Shown here: positions 17,722 through 26,786 of the stretch, piece by piece | Layout of the letters: each line of letters starts with the position of its first letter | Position numbering within the stretch: the stretch's first letter is position 1 | NCBI GenBank assembly: GCA_965234405.1 | Contig: OZ248346.1 | Origin: Planktophila turicensis | GTDB taxonomy: Bacteria > Actinomycetota > Actinomycetes > Nanopelagicales > Nanopelagicaceae | DNA length: 64,000 nucleotides | Reading direction: 5' to 3' (one strand) | Position numbers and translations under genes: made by a program | Notes under the pieces: generated by a model | Seen by the model: the letters and a program-made list of their open reading frames with translations, nothing else | The model's database searches: none | What the model was told of the DNA's origin: nothing

Positions 17722-19419
17722 ATGAGTACTGCGATTAGCGAAAAATTAATAACTAAAATTCTCTCAGTAGGCGCGGCGTTAACTACAATTTTGATTATCA
17801 GCGGTTCGGTAACTGATCCAGTTAACACACCAAAATTTGTGGCAATCGGCGTAATAGGCTTGTCCGCCCTGGGTGTCCTGATTTCTTCAGCTACTCGCAA
17901 CTTGCTTAGGGCGCACAAGCTCACCCTTCTATTTGTATGCCTGTTCATGCTTTCAATGTTGTTCGCACTAATTTCGAGCGATTCCCCGGTCACGCAAAAT
18001 TTATACGGTAGCTACGGGCGCAACAATGGGTTCCTGACGTACCTGTTCTTGGCTTCTATTTTCTTGTCAGCGTTAATTGTTAGAAGACCATCTAATTTTG
18101 AAGCTGTAATTAATGGCCTGCTATTTGCCGGAATCATAAATATCGCATACTGCCTTTGGGTGATTATGTTTGGAGACTTCGTAGGATGGTCTAATCCGTA
18201 CGGAAACATTCTCGGAACATTGGGTAATCCAAACTTTATTGGATCCTTCCTTGGCATATTCTTTACCGCGTATCTAGCTTTTGCATTGAGATCCTCAGCT
18301 CCAAAAATGATGAGATATTCACTTCTTGTAGTTCTCCCAGTTACAGCTTTCGAAATTTATGACTCTCATGCCATTCAAGGACGGGTTGTCGCAGCCCTTG
18401 GAGTAGGAATTCTCGGATTTCTCTTCATCCGTTCTCGATTCGGCAATGCAGCAACAATTGGTTATTTGCTGGTGAGTTTTGTGACGGGCTTATTTGCACT
18501 CCTAGGAGCCTTACAAATCGGTCCATTAACTAGCTACATTTATAAGACTTCTGTCTCTTTGCGAGGCCAGTACTGGCTTGCAGGCTGGAATACTGGCGAA
18601 AGTCATCCAATTACTGGCGTCGGAATGGATTCCTTTGGTGATTGGTATCGACGGTCTCGCGATCTCCATGCGATTGAGCTTCCGGGTGTCAATACAGTGG
18701 TCAATGCAGCCCACAATGTTCCACTCGACATGTTTGCCTTTGGTGGGTGGCCGCTATTCCTTACATATCTATCAATTATGGGACTCGCTGGTTTAGCCGC
18801 GATAAAAATGATAATTCGAACCAAGGCATACGACCCAATTCTTGCCGTATTGGTGACCGCCTGGGTGGGATATCAAGTGCAATCAATCATTAGCATTAAC
18901 CAAATCGGGCTTGCGGTCTGGGGATGGTTGCTGAGTGGCTTGCTTATTGCGTATGAGTGTTCAACAAGATCCGAGACTAAAGAATTCAACCAATCAGAAA
19001 ATCAGGCAAAGAGAAAGACGCAAAGCCAGTCAATCCAACCGCAGATGTTTTTGATTGGGCTCGTTGGGGGGGTTGTTGGATTGCTGATTGCCCTTCCACC
19101 TTTTGCGTCAGATGTAAAATGGAGGAGCGCTCAATTGGCGCGAACGGTTCCCGCCATTGAGGAATCCATGCAGGCCAGCTACTTTAACCCTCAGAATTCG
19201 ACGATGTATGTGAATAATATTCAAACCCTCGAGCAGAGCAATTTATTTAATCTGTCACACAAGTATGCACTTGAAGCTGTGAATTGGAATCCCGAGGCCT
19301 TCGACCTTTGGAAAATTCTTTATTTAATCAGGGATTCAACTGCAGAGGAAAAAGCGCTAGCACTTGAGAATATGAAGCGCTTAGATCCACTAAACCCAGA
19401 TGTAACTTCTATTCAATGA
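17722..19419 (+). CDS. O-antigen ligase / Wzy-type polytopic membrane protein
   Basis: 565 residues with about twelve hydrophobic segments and a large outside loop. The ILGTLGNPNFIGSFLGIFF segment near residue 163-182 and the HNVPLDMFAFGGWPLF-type segment after the loop are typical of the Wzy_C/O-antigen ligase superfamily, which joins undecaprenyl-linked glycans to lipid A, other glycans or proteins (PglL-type O-oligosaccharyltransferases). The C-terminal roughly 100 residues look like a short helical (TPR-like) soluble domain. In a monoderm actinobacterium, ligation to a cell-wall polymer or to a surface protein is more plausible than to lipid A. Located between the surface-protein gene and a nucleotide-sugar dehydrogenase whose start overlaps its stop. 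Ligase versus polymerase cannot be decided here. Confidence 0.75.
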   Translation: MSTAISEKLITKILSVGAALTTILIISGSVTDPVNTPKFVAIGVIGLSALGVLISSATRNLLRAHKLTLLFVCLFMLSMLFALISSDSPVTQNLYGSYGRNNGFLTYLFLASIFLSALIVRRPSNFEAVINGLLFAGIINIAYCLWVIMFGDFVGWSNPYGNILGTLGNPNFIGSFLGIFFTAYLAFALRSSAPKMMRYSLLVVLPVTAFEIYDSHAIQGRVVAALGVGILGFLFIRSRFGNAATIGYLLVSFVTGLFALLGALQIGPLTSYIYKTSVSLRGQYWLAGWNTGESHPITGVGMDSFGDWYRRSRDLHAIELPGVNTVVNAAHNVPLDMFAFGGWPLFLTYLSIMGLAGLAAIKMIIRTKAYDPILAVLVTAWVGYQVQSIISINQIGLAVWGWLLSGLLIAYECSTRSETKEFNQSENQAKRKTQSQSIQPQMFLIGLVGGVVGLLIALPPFASDVKWRSAQLARTVPAIEESMQASYFNPQNSTMYVNNIQTLEQSNLFNLSHKYALEAVNWNPEAFDLWKILYLIRDSTAEEKALALENMKRLDPLNPDVTSIQ

Positions 19420-20621
19420 AAGTTGCAATCATTGGACAGGGGTATGTCGGTCTCACAATTTCTGCATTTGCGGGGGAATTCTTTGAAGTAATCGGGTTCG
19501 ACAATAACCAACGGGTTGTTGATCAGTTAAATTCAGGAATTTCACATATTGAAGGTGTTGAAGGTTCGGTGTTGCAAACTTGGATTAAGGCTGGCAGATA
19601 CCGCGCTACCACCAATGGGATTGAGATTGCAGATGCTGACCTCGTTGTCATTGCGGTTCCAACGCCACTTACCAAAGATCGCCAACCAGACCTAGCGTTT
19701 ATTGATGCTGCTTGTAGAACAATTGGTGAAAATGTCACAAAACCAGTTTTGGTAATAAACGAATCGACATCATTTCCTGGGACGCTTCGTAACTACATCA
19801 AGCCAGCGATTGAAAAATACTCAAAGAACTTGATTGAACATTTATACGCAATCTCCCCTGAGCGAGTAGATCCAGGTCGTGGGGATTACAACCAAAAGAA
19901 CACACCTCGTTTATATGCGGGATTAACACCTAAAGCCAATGAGATGACGCTTAAGTTCTATTCCAAGTTCTGCGATGAGTTAGTTGAAGTTTCTTCTCCA
20001 GAGGTAGCAGAGGCTGCGAAGCTGTTTGAGAATACATTCCGTCAAGTAAATATTGCCCTCGTGAACGAATTTGCTCAGATTGCTCACTCATTAGGAATCA
20101 GCGTTTATGAGACTTTGGATGCAGCAAACACAAAACCTTATGGTTTTATGAAATTTACACCGAGTGCTGGTGTCGGTGGCCACTGCATTCCGGTGGATCC
20201 AACATATTTGGCAGCAGTAGCTGAGGAACATGGGGCTCCTGCCACTTTCATTCGTCGAGCAAATGAAGTGAACCTTGAGATGTCGAAATACGTAGTTGAT
20301 CGAGTTCAAACTGATAACGGTGGATCACTTTCAGGTAAGAGCGTTCTTGTGGTCGGTGTTGCCTATAAGCCGAACGTGGCAGATGTTCGAGAAACTGCCG
20401 CAGAGCTCGTCATTGAGCACTTGCGTAAACGTGGCGCGGTCGTCTCTTGGCACGACGATGTAGTCGAAAGCTGGAATGGCGAGTCATCATCGCTTTTGTC
20501 AGGGGCGGATATTGCTCTCGTAATAACCAAGCACGATGACGTTAAAGAACGCGATATTTTGGCCAGTGCACCGTATGTATTTGATACGACTGGAAAAGTT
20601 GCTGGAGCTAAAGGGCTTTAA
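19416..20621 (+). CDS. Nucleotide-sugar 6-dehydrogenase, WbpA/WecC-like
   Basis: 401 residues; UDP-glucose/GDP-mannose dehydrogenase superfamily. NAD site IGQGYVGL at residues 6-13, SPERVDPG in the middle (as in UDP-HexNAc 6-dehydrogenases), the catalytic Cys at about residue 257 in GVGGHCIPVDP, and the C-terminal domain VLVVGVAYKPNVADVRE. It oxidises C6 of a UDP-sugar (UDP-GlcNAc or UDP-ManNAc more likely than UDP-glucose, by the SPERVDPG motif) to a uronic acid, giving an acidic sugar for the glycan. ATG overlaps the previous TGA. Stop is interlocked with that of the convergent SDR gene in TTAA. Confidence 0.88.
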   Translation: MKVAIIGQGYVGLTISAFAGEFFEVIGFDNNQRVVDQLNSGISHIEGVEGSVLQTWIKAGRYRATTNGIEIADADLVVIAVPTPLTKDRQPDLAFIDAACRTIGENVTKPVLVINESTSFPGTLRNYIKPAIEKYSKNLIEHLYAISPERVDPGRGDYNQKNTPRLYAGLTPKANEMTLKFYSKFCDELVEVSSPEVAEAAKLFENTFRQVNIALVNEFAQIAHSLGISVYETLDAANTKPYGFMKFTPSAGVGGHCIPVDPTYLAAVAEEHGAPATFIRRANEVNLEMSKYVVDRVQTDNGGSLSGKSVLVVGVAYKPNVADVRETAAELVIEHLRKRGAVVSWHDDVVESWNGESSSLLSGADIALVITKHDDVKERDILASAPYVFDTTGKVAGAKGL

Positions 20622-21568
20622 GAAAAACTCTTTGCAACGCTATCGATAATTGAATCGAGAGTGTGGGTTGGAGTCCAACCAACCGCTTTCTTGATTTTTG
20701 AGACATCTGGCACTCGGCGCTGCATATCTTCAAAGCCTGCAGGGTAAGCATCTGAATATGGGATGAACTTAATTTCTGACTTTGAATTGGTCTGCTTGAT
20801 GATTTGCTGGGCTAGTTCTTTGATTGTGGTTTCGCCAACGCCACCGACATTAAAGTAGTCACCAATTGTTGTGTCGGAATCGAGTAACGAAAGCACTGCG
20901 CGGACGGCATCTTCTACGTGACAGAAAACCCGTGATTGACTGCCGTCGTCGTAGATGGTGATGTCTTCGTTCTTGAGAGCAGATTGAACAAAGCGGGGAA
21001 CAACCATTCCGTATTGGCCGGTTTGGCGCGGTCCGACGGTGTTGAAAAAGCGGACTGTGGTGACTTTGAGGCCGTGGGTCTTGTGAAGGGTGTGTGCAAC
21101 AGCTTCTTCTAGTGCCTTTGCGTCGGAGTATGTCCATCGAATCTTTTGTGGGGCGCCGACTACACGATCTGATTCTTCATGAAGAGGTTGGTTTGGGTTC
21201 TTGCCGTAGATCTCAGATGTTGATGCTATGAGTAGGCGCTTGTCATGTTTGGTTGCGGCGTTTAGAACTACTTCAGAGCCTGCGAAGTTGCGGTCGATGG
21301 ATTCGATGGTGTGTTCCATGATGTTCTTAACACCAAGGGCTGCTGCCATGTGAAAGATGGTGTCTGATTCAGAGACCATCTTGTCGACGAGTTCTTTATC
21401 GCGGATGTCACCTGCGTGGACAATGATTTTGCCTTCGAGGTGAGTGATGTTCTTCCTTGAGCCAGTGGAAAGGTTGTCGAGGATTGTGACGCTATCGCCA
21501 CGGGCGATGAGGGCATCGGCGAGGTGAGAGCCAATGAAACCGGCACCACCGGTGATGAAAGCGCGCAT
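20618..21568 (-). CDS. NAD-dependent sugar epimerase/dehydratase (extended SDR)
   Basis: 316 residues. NAD motif GGAGFIGSH at 7-15, Tyr147-xxx-Lys151 in YSDAK, and RFFNTVGPRQTGQYGMVVPRF typical of UDP-sugar decarboxylases/epimerases (UXS and GalE-like). It would modify a nucleotide sugar, perhaps the product of the convergent dehydrogenase: decarboxylation (UDP-xylose-type) or C4 epimerisation. The exact reaction is not decidable by eye. TAGACT lies seven bases before the ATG (complement of 21576-21581) without a Shine-Dalgarno: leaderless. Confidence 0.8.
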   Translation of the reverse strand: MRAFITGGAGFIGSHLADALIARGDSVTILDNLSTGSRKNITHLEGKIIVHAGDIRDKELVDKMVSESDTIFHMAAALGVKNIMEHTIESIDRNFAGSEVVLNAATKHDKRLLIASTSEIYGKNPNQPLHEESDRVVGAPQKIRWTYSDAKALEEAVAHTLHKTHGLKVTTVRFFNTVGPRQTGQYGMVVPRFVQSALKNEDITIYDDGSQSRVFCHVEDAVRAVLSLLDSDTTIGDYFNVGGVGETTIKELAQQIIKQTNSKSEIKFIPYSDAYPAGFEDMQRRVPDVSKIKKAVGWTPTHTLDSIIDSVAKSFS

Positions 21569-21658
21569 GGGCGTGAGTCTATCTTTTATGCTGCTTTGTT
21601 AAGTGGTGGCTCGGGTTACTTGCAGGTGGTTCTCAGGAAAGTAGGGGAAGGTTTGGGT

Positions 21659-23014
21659 ATGAAAAGCACTGGGGCCACCTATAAGAAGCACTCATCGGCT
21701 GGGGTTGATTGGGCTTCGTGGTTCTTAGGGATTGGCTTGGGGCTGACGTTGGCTCTGCAGGTGACGACGATGAGGAAGAGCGATATCTCATCGGTCTATG
21801 CGGTGGTCGCATCTGTATCGCGCTTGGCGGCCCTTACAGGGACTTTCTTTGCGGTGGTGGGCATCTTCTTGATTGCGCGCATTCCGTGGGTTGAACGCGG
21901 GGTGGGGCACGATCGATTGGTGACCTGGCATCGAAAGCTGGGGCCATGGAGTTTGTATCTCATTGGGACGCACGTGCTCTTTATCGTGGTGTCATCTGCT
22001 GGCCAAGACGGCGTGATGCTGGCTGTCGAGATGTGGCGGATGGTTAATTCGATGGCGTGGATGTGGCCGGCGCTGGCGGGATTTATCTTGATGGTAATGG
22101 CGGGAGTGACTTCATATAAGAAGGCGCGAGCGAAGATGAGTTATGAGACATGGTGGATTATCCATATCTATACATACATTGCTATCGCTGTTTCATTTAT
22201 GCACCAGGTGCTTAATGGTCAGATGTTTGTGGGGCATCCACTTAATCGACTGTACTGGACTTCTTTGTATGTGTTGATGGCAGTCTGTGTTGTCTGCTAC
22301 CGATTTGGTATTCCACTGTGGCGCTCGCTAGAACTCAATTTAGTTGTGGACAAAGTTGTGGTTGAAGGCCCCGGGGTTATCTCGGTGATCATGAAGGGGC
22401 GTAATCTGCATAAGCTTTCGGCTGAGGGTGGACAGTTCTTTGGGTGGCGCTTCTTAATTCGTGGTCACTTCTTGATGTCACACCCCTATTCTCTCTCGGC
22501 TGCGCCGACTGAGAATTTCTTACGTGTGACTGTGAAGGATTTGGGTGATCACTCTCGCTCACTTGCATTCTTAAAGCGAGGAACACGAGTATTCGTTGAA
22601 GGTCCATACGGTGCATTCACTGCGGGGCGTGCAACAAGACCACATGTGGTGATGGTCGGTGGTGGCGTTGGTATTACGCCGATTCGTGCGCTGATGGATG
22701 AGTTTAAGAATGGCGTGCAGCTAGATGTTATCTATCGCGTATCGCGTAAAGAGGATTTAGTGCTGAAGGAAGAACTTGATTACTTACAGGCTAATTCGGG
22801 GGGCACGATACGGGTTCATTACTTGGTGGGATCTCGCAACGAACATCCGATGGATGCGAAGGCGCTTGAAGAATTGGTTCCACGGATTGCTGACTCAGAT
22901 ATCTACATCTGTGGCCCTGGGCCGCTTGTAGAGACCGTGAAACAGGCTGCTGAGGACCTAGGAGTGCCTAAGAACCGCTTCCACGATGAAGCTTTTGCCT
23001 TCCACTCTGAGTGA
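21659..23014 (+). CDS. NOX/FRE-like flavocytochrome (ferric-reductase transmembrane domain plus FAD/NAD domain)
   Basis: 451 residues from ATG 21659 (GAAGG seven bases upstream); the longer frame from 21524 runs back into the divergent SDR gene. About six membrane helices carry two His pairs, WHRKLGPWSLYLIGTH (H-x13-H) and IHIYTYIAIAVSFMH (H-x12-H), the bis-haem spacing of the NOX/FRE family. The cytoplasmic half has the FAD motif HPYSLSAAP and the NAD(P)-binding GGGVGITPIRAL and CGPGPLVE. It should carry electrons from cytoplasmic NAD(P)H across the membrane. The next two genes, an exported FMN-binding protein and ApbE, suggest the outer acceptor is a covalently bound FMN. Iron reduction or another extracellular acceptor is possible. 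Confidence 0.85.
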   Translation: MKSTGATYKKHSSAGVDWASWFLGIGLGLTLALQVTTMRKSDISSVYAVVASVSRLAALTGTFFAVVGIFLIARIPWVERGVGHDRLVTWHRKLGPWSLYLIGTHVLFIVVSSAGQDGVMLAVEMWRMVNSMAWMWPALAGFILMVMAGVTSYKKARAKMSYETWWIIHIYTYIAIAVSFMHQVLNGQMFVGHPLNRLYWTSLYVLMAVCVVCYRFGIPLWRSLELNLVVDKVVVEGPGVISVIMKGRNLHKLSAEGGQFFGWRFLIRGHFLMSHPYSLSAAPTENFLRVTVKDLGDHSRSLAFLKRGTRVFVEGPYGAFTAGRATRPHVVMVGGGVGITPIRALMDEFKNGVQLDVIYRVSRKEDLVLKEELDYLQANSGGTIRVHYLVGSRNEHPMDAKALEELVPRIADSDIYICGPGPLVETVKQAAEDLGVPKNRFHDEAFAFHSE

Positions 23015-23079
23015 GGATTGGTAGATATGACACCGTTCGGACTCAGTTACCTCTCAGGGTTGAAAGAGATAGTTACCCC

Positions 23080-23694
23080 ATGAAACGCGCATTATTAATT
23101 GCAGGTGGCACAGTCGGTGGGCTTGGTGCTGTCTTGGCCATTACACCGCCGCAGTTCACGTCGACTCAAGATGTTAGTGGGCTGACTGGATCACTTGGTG
23201 CAGTAACTGGATCTACTCAACCAACTGCACCAGTTGCGACTCAATCTGCAACGACTGTGGCGCCTACTCCTGCAGCAACAAAGGCTGTTGGAACAAAACA
23301 GCCAAATACTTCTGGGGCACCAGCAACTACGCAGAGTGCGACTCCGTCGGCTACGCCGACGGTTGCAACCCCTAGTGGCGGATATTCAGGAACTGTTACG
23401 GGTGCATCTTTTAATGCGCGTAACTACGGAACACTTTCAGCGACAGTGACATTTAGTAATGGATCTATTACAAATGTAATTGCTTCGCAATCCCCGCGAT
23501 CATGGAGTCAGAATTCACTCTCTGCAATTATTCCCTTTGTAAATTCGGGCAAGATCACCGTTGAACAGGTGAAGCAATATTCAGCAGCAAGCTTGCCTTG
23601 TGGAACTTCCAATAGCTGTAAATCGCAAGCATCATTTACTGCCGATGCATTCTGGTCATCAGTGAAATCTGCAATCAACAAGGCAGGGTTGTGA
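23080..23694 (+). CDS. Exported FMN-binding domain protein
   Basis: 204 residues from ATG 23080. N-terminal hydrophobic segment LLIAGGTVGGLGAVLAI (signal anchor), then a Thr/Ala/Pro-rich linker of about 80 residues, then an FMN-bind domain (PF04205-like): YSGTVTGASFNARNYGTLSATVTF, INGVI-like strand and the end SQASFTADAFWSSVKSAINKAGL. The Thr in SFTADAF aligns by eye with the flavinylated Thr of the S(G)AT-xT motif; the motif is degenerate. A CGTSNSC pair precedes it, unusual for the family. Acts outside the membrane as an electron carrier. GATAGT six bases before the ATG may be its own -10; the stop overlaps the ApbE start. Confidence 0.78.
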   Translation: MKRALLIAGGTVGGLGAVLAITPPQFTSTQDVSGLTGSLGAVTGSTQPTAPVATQSATTVAPTPAATKAVGTKQPNTSGAPATTQSATPSATPTVATPSGGYSGTVTGASFNARNYGTLSATVTFSNGSITNVIASQSPRSWSQNSLSAIIPFVNSGKITVEQVKQYSAASLPCGTSNSCKSQASFTADAFWSSVKSAINKAGL

Positions 23695-24449
23695 CAGTAA
23701 AAAGACTTGTTGAAACCTGGGGAACGGTTGTCGTCATTGAGGCAACCTCGTCAGGGTTAGATGAAGTTGCTGTTAGTGCTGCGATTGATGAAGTAGAAGA
23801 ATTCTTTTTTCAAGTAGATCGAGATTTCTCGACATATATATCTGATTCACAAGTTTCACAGATTCGACGTGGTGAGTTATCGATTGAAGATGCAAGTGAA
23901 TATGTGCAGCAAGTTTGGGCGCTCTGTGAATTTTCTCGTGAGTTAACTTTGGGTGCATTTGATCCTTGGAAAGCAGTAGGAGGATTTGATCCGTCTGGGC
24001 TAGTTAAAGGGTGGGCTGCTGAAGTCGGTGCGCAGATGCTGGTTTCGGCAGGGGTTGAAAAGGTATTGATTAATGCCTCTGGCGACATTGTTCTGCGGGG
24101 TGGGAAGCCTGAAGGTGGGCCGTGGAATATAGGTATTGCTAGCCCTGATGATGTTGAGAAATATGTGAAGTTCTTTGATGTGGTTGATGGATCAGTTGCT
24201 ACTAGTGGTGATTATGAAAAGGGTGCGCACATCGTAGATCCACATACGGGGCTGATTGCTATCGGTGCGCGCTCTGCCAGTGTTATTGGACCTGATGGGG
24301 CTATCTGTGATGCGTTGGCAACTGCGTTGATGGTTGATGGTGTGGATGCACAGAAGTGGATTGGACGACCTGAGTTAGCTGAATACTCTTTTTGGACAAT
24401 TAATCGCCACGATGGAACAGCCTGGTCGTATGGAGCTAATAAAGGTTAA
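23691..24449 (+). CDS. apbE: FAD:protein FMN transferase ApbE
   Basis: 252 residues, short for the family and without an obvious lipoprotein signal, so probably cytoplasmic or exported by an unseen route. Attaches FMN to Thr in FMN-binding domain proteins, using FAD. Seen: DPSGLVKGWAAE (the 'D-SG-KG' motif), LINASGDIVLRG (usual LVNAGGD-I-x-GG), VATSGDYE and HIVDPHTG with the metal-site Asp and His, then DALATALMV. GTG start overlaps the stop of the FMN-binding gene, the expected substrate, so both are made together. Confidence 0.92.
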   Translation: MTVKRLVETWGTVVVIEATSSGLDEVAVSAAIDEVEEFFFQVDRDFSTYISDSQVSQIRRGELSIEDASEYVQQVWALCEFSRELTLGAFDPWKAVGGFDPSGLVKGWAAEVGAQMLVSAGVEKVLINASGDIVLRGGKPEGGPWNIGIASPDDVEKYVKFFDVVDGSVATSGDYEKGAHIVDPHTGLIAIGARSASVIGPDGAICDALATALMVDGVDAQKWIGRPELAEYSFWTINRHDGTAWSYGANKG

Positions 24450-25372
24450 TAAGCGCTAGCTGCGTTGAGTTTCTTTACTTCGTACTCTGAAAGATGAACA
24501 ACTTCGATGATTTCATTCAGTTGTTCGACTGTGCGAGCCGATGTAATCGGTGTACTGACAATTGGGTTTGAACGAAGCCAAGCGAGAGCAATTGCCGAAA
24601 CTGATGAGTTATGTGCCTTTGCGATTTCATCGAGGGCTGCAACTACCACCCAGCCTTTATCGGTTTGATATTCCTTAACGCCATCTGCGCGGACAGAATC
24701 AACGGTTACACCAGGGCGGTACTTGCCTGAAAGGAATCCGCGGGCGAGTGAGTAGAAAGGTAGGGCGCTGATGTTGTTTGTTGCGAGAACTTCTTGTTGT
24801 TCTGATTCAAATGGGTTGCGCTCCATTAAGTTGTAGTGATCTTGAAGAGCGATGTATTGAGGCAAGCCTTCTTCTCTAGAAATATTGAGGGCTTCTTGTA
24901 ATCGTGCGCCTGTGTGTTGTGAGGCGGCGATATGGCGAACTTTTCCTTCGCTGATTAATTGAGCGTAAGCACCCAAGGTTTCTGCCATGGGTACTTCGGC
25001 ATCGTCGTGATGTGAATAGTAGATATCGATGTAATCGGTTTGTAGGCGGCGGAGTGAGTCGTTGCAGGCGGCGATGATGTTCTCAGGGCGAAGGCCGGGG
25101 CGGGTGGAAAGCTTGGCGACCTTGGTTGCAATCACGAACTTGCTGCGATCTTGTGACTTAAGCCAGGTGCCGATGATGGTTTCGGATTCGCCGCCCTTAT
25201 TGCCTGGTTTCCATTCGCTATAGACATCGGCGGTATCGATGAAGTTGCCACCGTGGGAGGCATAGGCGTTTAAGACATCGTGAGACTGCTTTTCGTCTGC
25301 GGTCCAGCCAAATACGTTTCCGCCGAGGCAGAGTGGGTGAACAACGAGGTCAGTTTCTGGAATTGTCAGCAT
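24446..25372 (-). CDS. Aldo/keto reductase
   Basis: 308 residues, TIM-barrel oxidoreductase using NADPH on carbonyl compounds. LCLGGNVFGW, then NFIDTADVYS with catalytic Asp and Tyr, the Lys in FVIATKVAKL and IDIYYSHHDD (His) give the AKR tetrad; SPFxxG-like end is TPITSARTVEQLNE. TATCAT lies six bases before the ATG (complement of 25379-25384), leaderless. Stop codon interlocks with apbE in TTAA. Substrate unknown. Confidence 0.9.
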   Translation of the reverse strand: MLTIPETDLVVHPLCLGGNVFGWTADEKQSHDVLNAYASHGGNFIDTADVYSEWKPGNKGGESETIIGTWLKSQDRSKFVIATKVAKLSTRPGLRPENIIAACNDSLRRLQTDYIDIYYSHHDDAEVPMAETLGAYAQLISEGKVRHIAASQHTGARLQEALNISREEGLPQYIALQDHYNLMERNPFESEQQEVLATNNISALPFYSLARGFLSGKYRPGVTVDSVRADGVKEYQTDKGWVVVAALDEIAKAHNSSVSAIALAWLRSNPIVSTPITSARTVEQLNEIIEVVHLSEYEVKKLNAASAY

Positions 25373-25425
25373 TGAGCCATGATACTTGCGTGGTGGCGAC
25401 GACTGGTGGGTTTACAAGTGAAGGT

Positions 25426-25881
25426 TTGGCTCTTGAGGCCAAGGCTTTGCAGTTGTCATCGTTGACGCAGGCAGAGGCACTTGAAATCGGTGCGATTGGG
25501 CAGGCGATTGGTTTAGAGCGAAAGCTCCCGATAGCAGTTGAAGTACGGATGAAAGATTGGATTGTCTTCCATGCATCACTGCCTGGATCATCACCAGAAA
25601 ATGATTGGTGGATTGGTCGCAAGGCCCGCGTTGTGAATTTAACAGGGCGTTCAACAATTCATGAGCGAGTGATTGCTGAAGAGCAAGGCATTGATTGGCA
25701 TGCGGAAAAAGGATTAGAAGATGAGTTGTATGCAATTCATGGTGGTGGGCTTGCGCTCAATGTCGTTGGGTTGGGTTTAACTGGGGTCTTGATTATTAGT
25801 GGGTTGCCACAAGTGGAAGATCACTTGTTAGGCGTCGAAGTCATTACCGAATATTTAGCGCGCAAGGGAGAACAGCAGTGA
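25426..25881 (+). CDS. UPF0303 / HbpS-GlcG-like small protein
   Basis: 151 residues from TTG 25426, chosen because AAGTGAAGG precedes it and because the family typically starts about ten residues before the LxxSSLTQAEALEIG helix; GTG 25390 is an alternative. The sequence fits the UPF0303/PF03928 group (heme-degrading-domain-like): LPIAVEVRMKDWIVFHASLPGSSPEN and WIGRKARVVNLTGRSTIHE. Function in the family is unclear; heme binding is reported for relatives. Its stop overlaps the GTG of the PfkB kinase, so it belongs to the 25426-27550 sugar operon. Confidence 0.75.
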   Translation: MALEAKALQLSSLTQAEALEIGAIGQAIGLERKLPIAVEVRMKDWIVFHASLPGSSPENDWWIGRKARVVNLTGRSTIHERVIAEEQGIDWHAEKGLEDELYAIHGGGLALNVVGLGLTGVLIISGLPQVEDHLLGVEVITEYLARKGEQQ

Positions 25882-26786
25882 GTATCTGGGTTTGTGGTGA
25901 GGTGCTTATTGATTTAATTCCTGGCGCTGATGGTGTGCGCGTTCCGCATGTGGGTGGCGGGCCAGCAAATACTGCGAAGGCACTAGCGCGCTTAGGTCGC
26001 GATGTGCAATTTATTGATGGTATTTCTAATGATCAATACGGAGTCATGTCTCGTAAAGAATTGCTTGATGATGAAGTGAAGTTAGATCTTGCTTTAAAAA
26101 GCGATAAGCCAACATGTTTAGCGATTGTGTCACTGGCTGAAAATGGCGGGGCGTCGTATGAATTTGAAATCGATGGAACAGCAACCTTTGATTTCTCACT
26201 TGATTGGTTGCCAGACCCATTTCGCTATAAGCCGAATGTGCTTCATATAGGCACTCTGGTCACGGTTATTCAGCCAGGGGCAGATGTTCTTTATGACTGG
26301 GCTATTCGCGTGGCTGAGTTTGCCCCGATTGTCTTTGATCCCAATATTCGCCCTGCAGTAATGGGTGATCGCGATAAGTATCAGATGGCCGTTGAAAAGT
26401 GGGCTGCTATCTCATCCGTTATCAAGGTCAGTGATGACGATATGGCGTGGTTATATCCAGATCAGAAATATCAAGATGTTGCACAGCGCTGGATTAGCGA
26501 TGGTGCTGCGCTCGTTGTGATTACACGTGGTGCCGATGGACTACTTGGAATTACCGCTGATGGTTCTGTAGAAGTACCGGGTGTGAAGATTGAGGTCGCA
26601 GATACCGTTGGTGCAGGAGACACGGTGGGTGCAATTATTGTTGAAGCGATGATTGAAAAGGGAATTCTTAATCTAACTGCTGAAGTATTGAAGGAGACTC
26701 TGCACCGTGCAGCTGTTGCTGCAGGAATTACATGTTCTCGTAAGGGCGCACAGCCTCCTTACAAACATGAGTTGAAGGGTATTTGA
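25878..26786 (+). CDS. PfkB-family carbohydrate kinase (fructokinase-like)
   Basis: 302 residues. GEVLIDLIP at the start and GGGPANTAKALARLG (PfkB signature 1) bind the sugar; DTVGAGDTVGA near residues 235-245 is PfkB signature 2 with catalytic Asp. VFDPNIRP is the usual mid-protein motif. Phosphorylates a ketose or similar sugar with ATP; fructokinase is the best guess. GTG start overlaps the UPF0303 stop and its own TGA overlaps the next ATG, so it is coupled on both sides. Confidence 0.9.
   Translation: MSIWVCGEVLIDLIPGADGVRVPHVGGGPANTAKALARLGRDVQFIDGISNDQYGVMSRKELLDDEVKLDLALKSDKPTCLAIVSLAENGGASYEFEIDGTATFDFSLDWLPDPFRYKPNVLHIGTLVTVIQPGADVLYDWAIRVAEFAPIVFDPNIRPAVMGDRDKYQMAVEKWAAISSVIKVSDDDMAWLYPDQKYQDVAQRWISDGAALVVITRGADGLLGITADGSVEVPGVKIEVADTVGAGDTVGAIIVEAMIEKGILNLTAEVLKETLHRAAVAAGITCSRKGAQPPYKHELKGI

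Noticed and set aside
21524..21658. N-terminal extension of the flavocytochrome
   Set aside because: It overlaps the start of the divergent SDR gene and reads through its promoter; ATG 21659 has a ribosome site.
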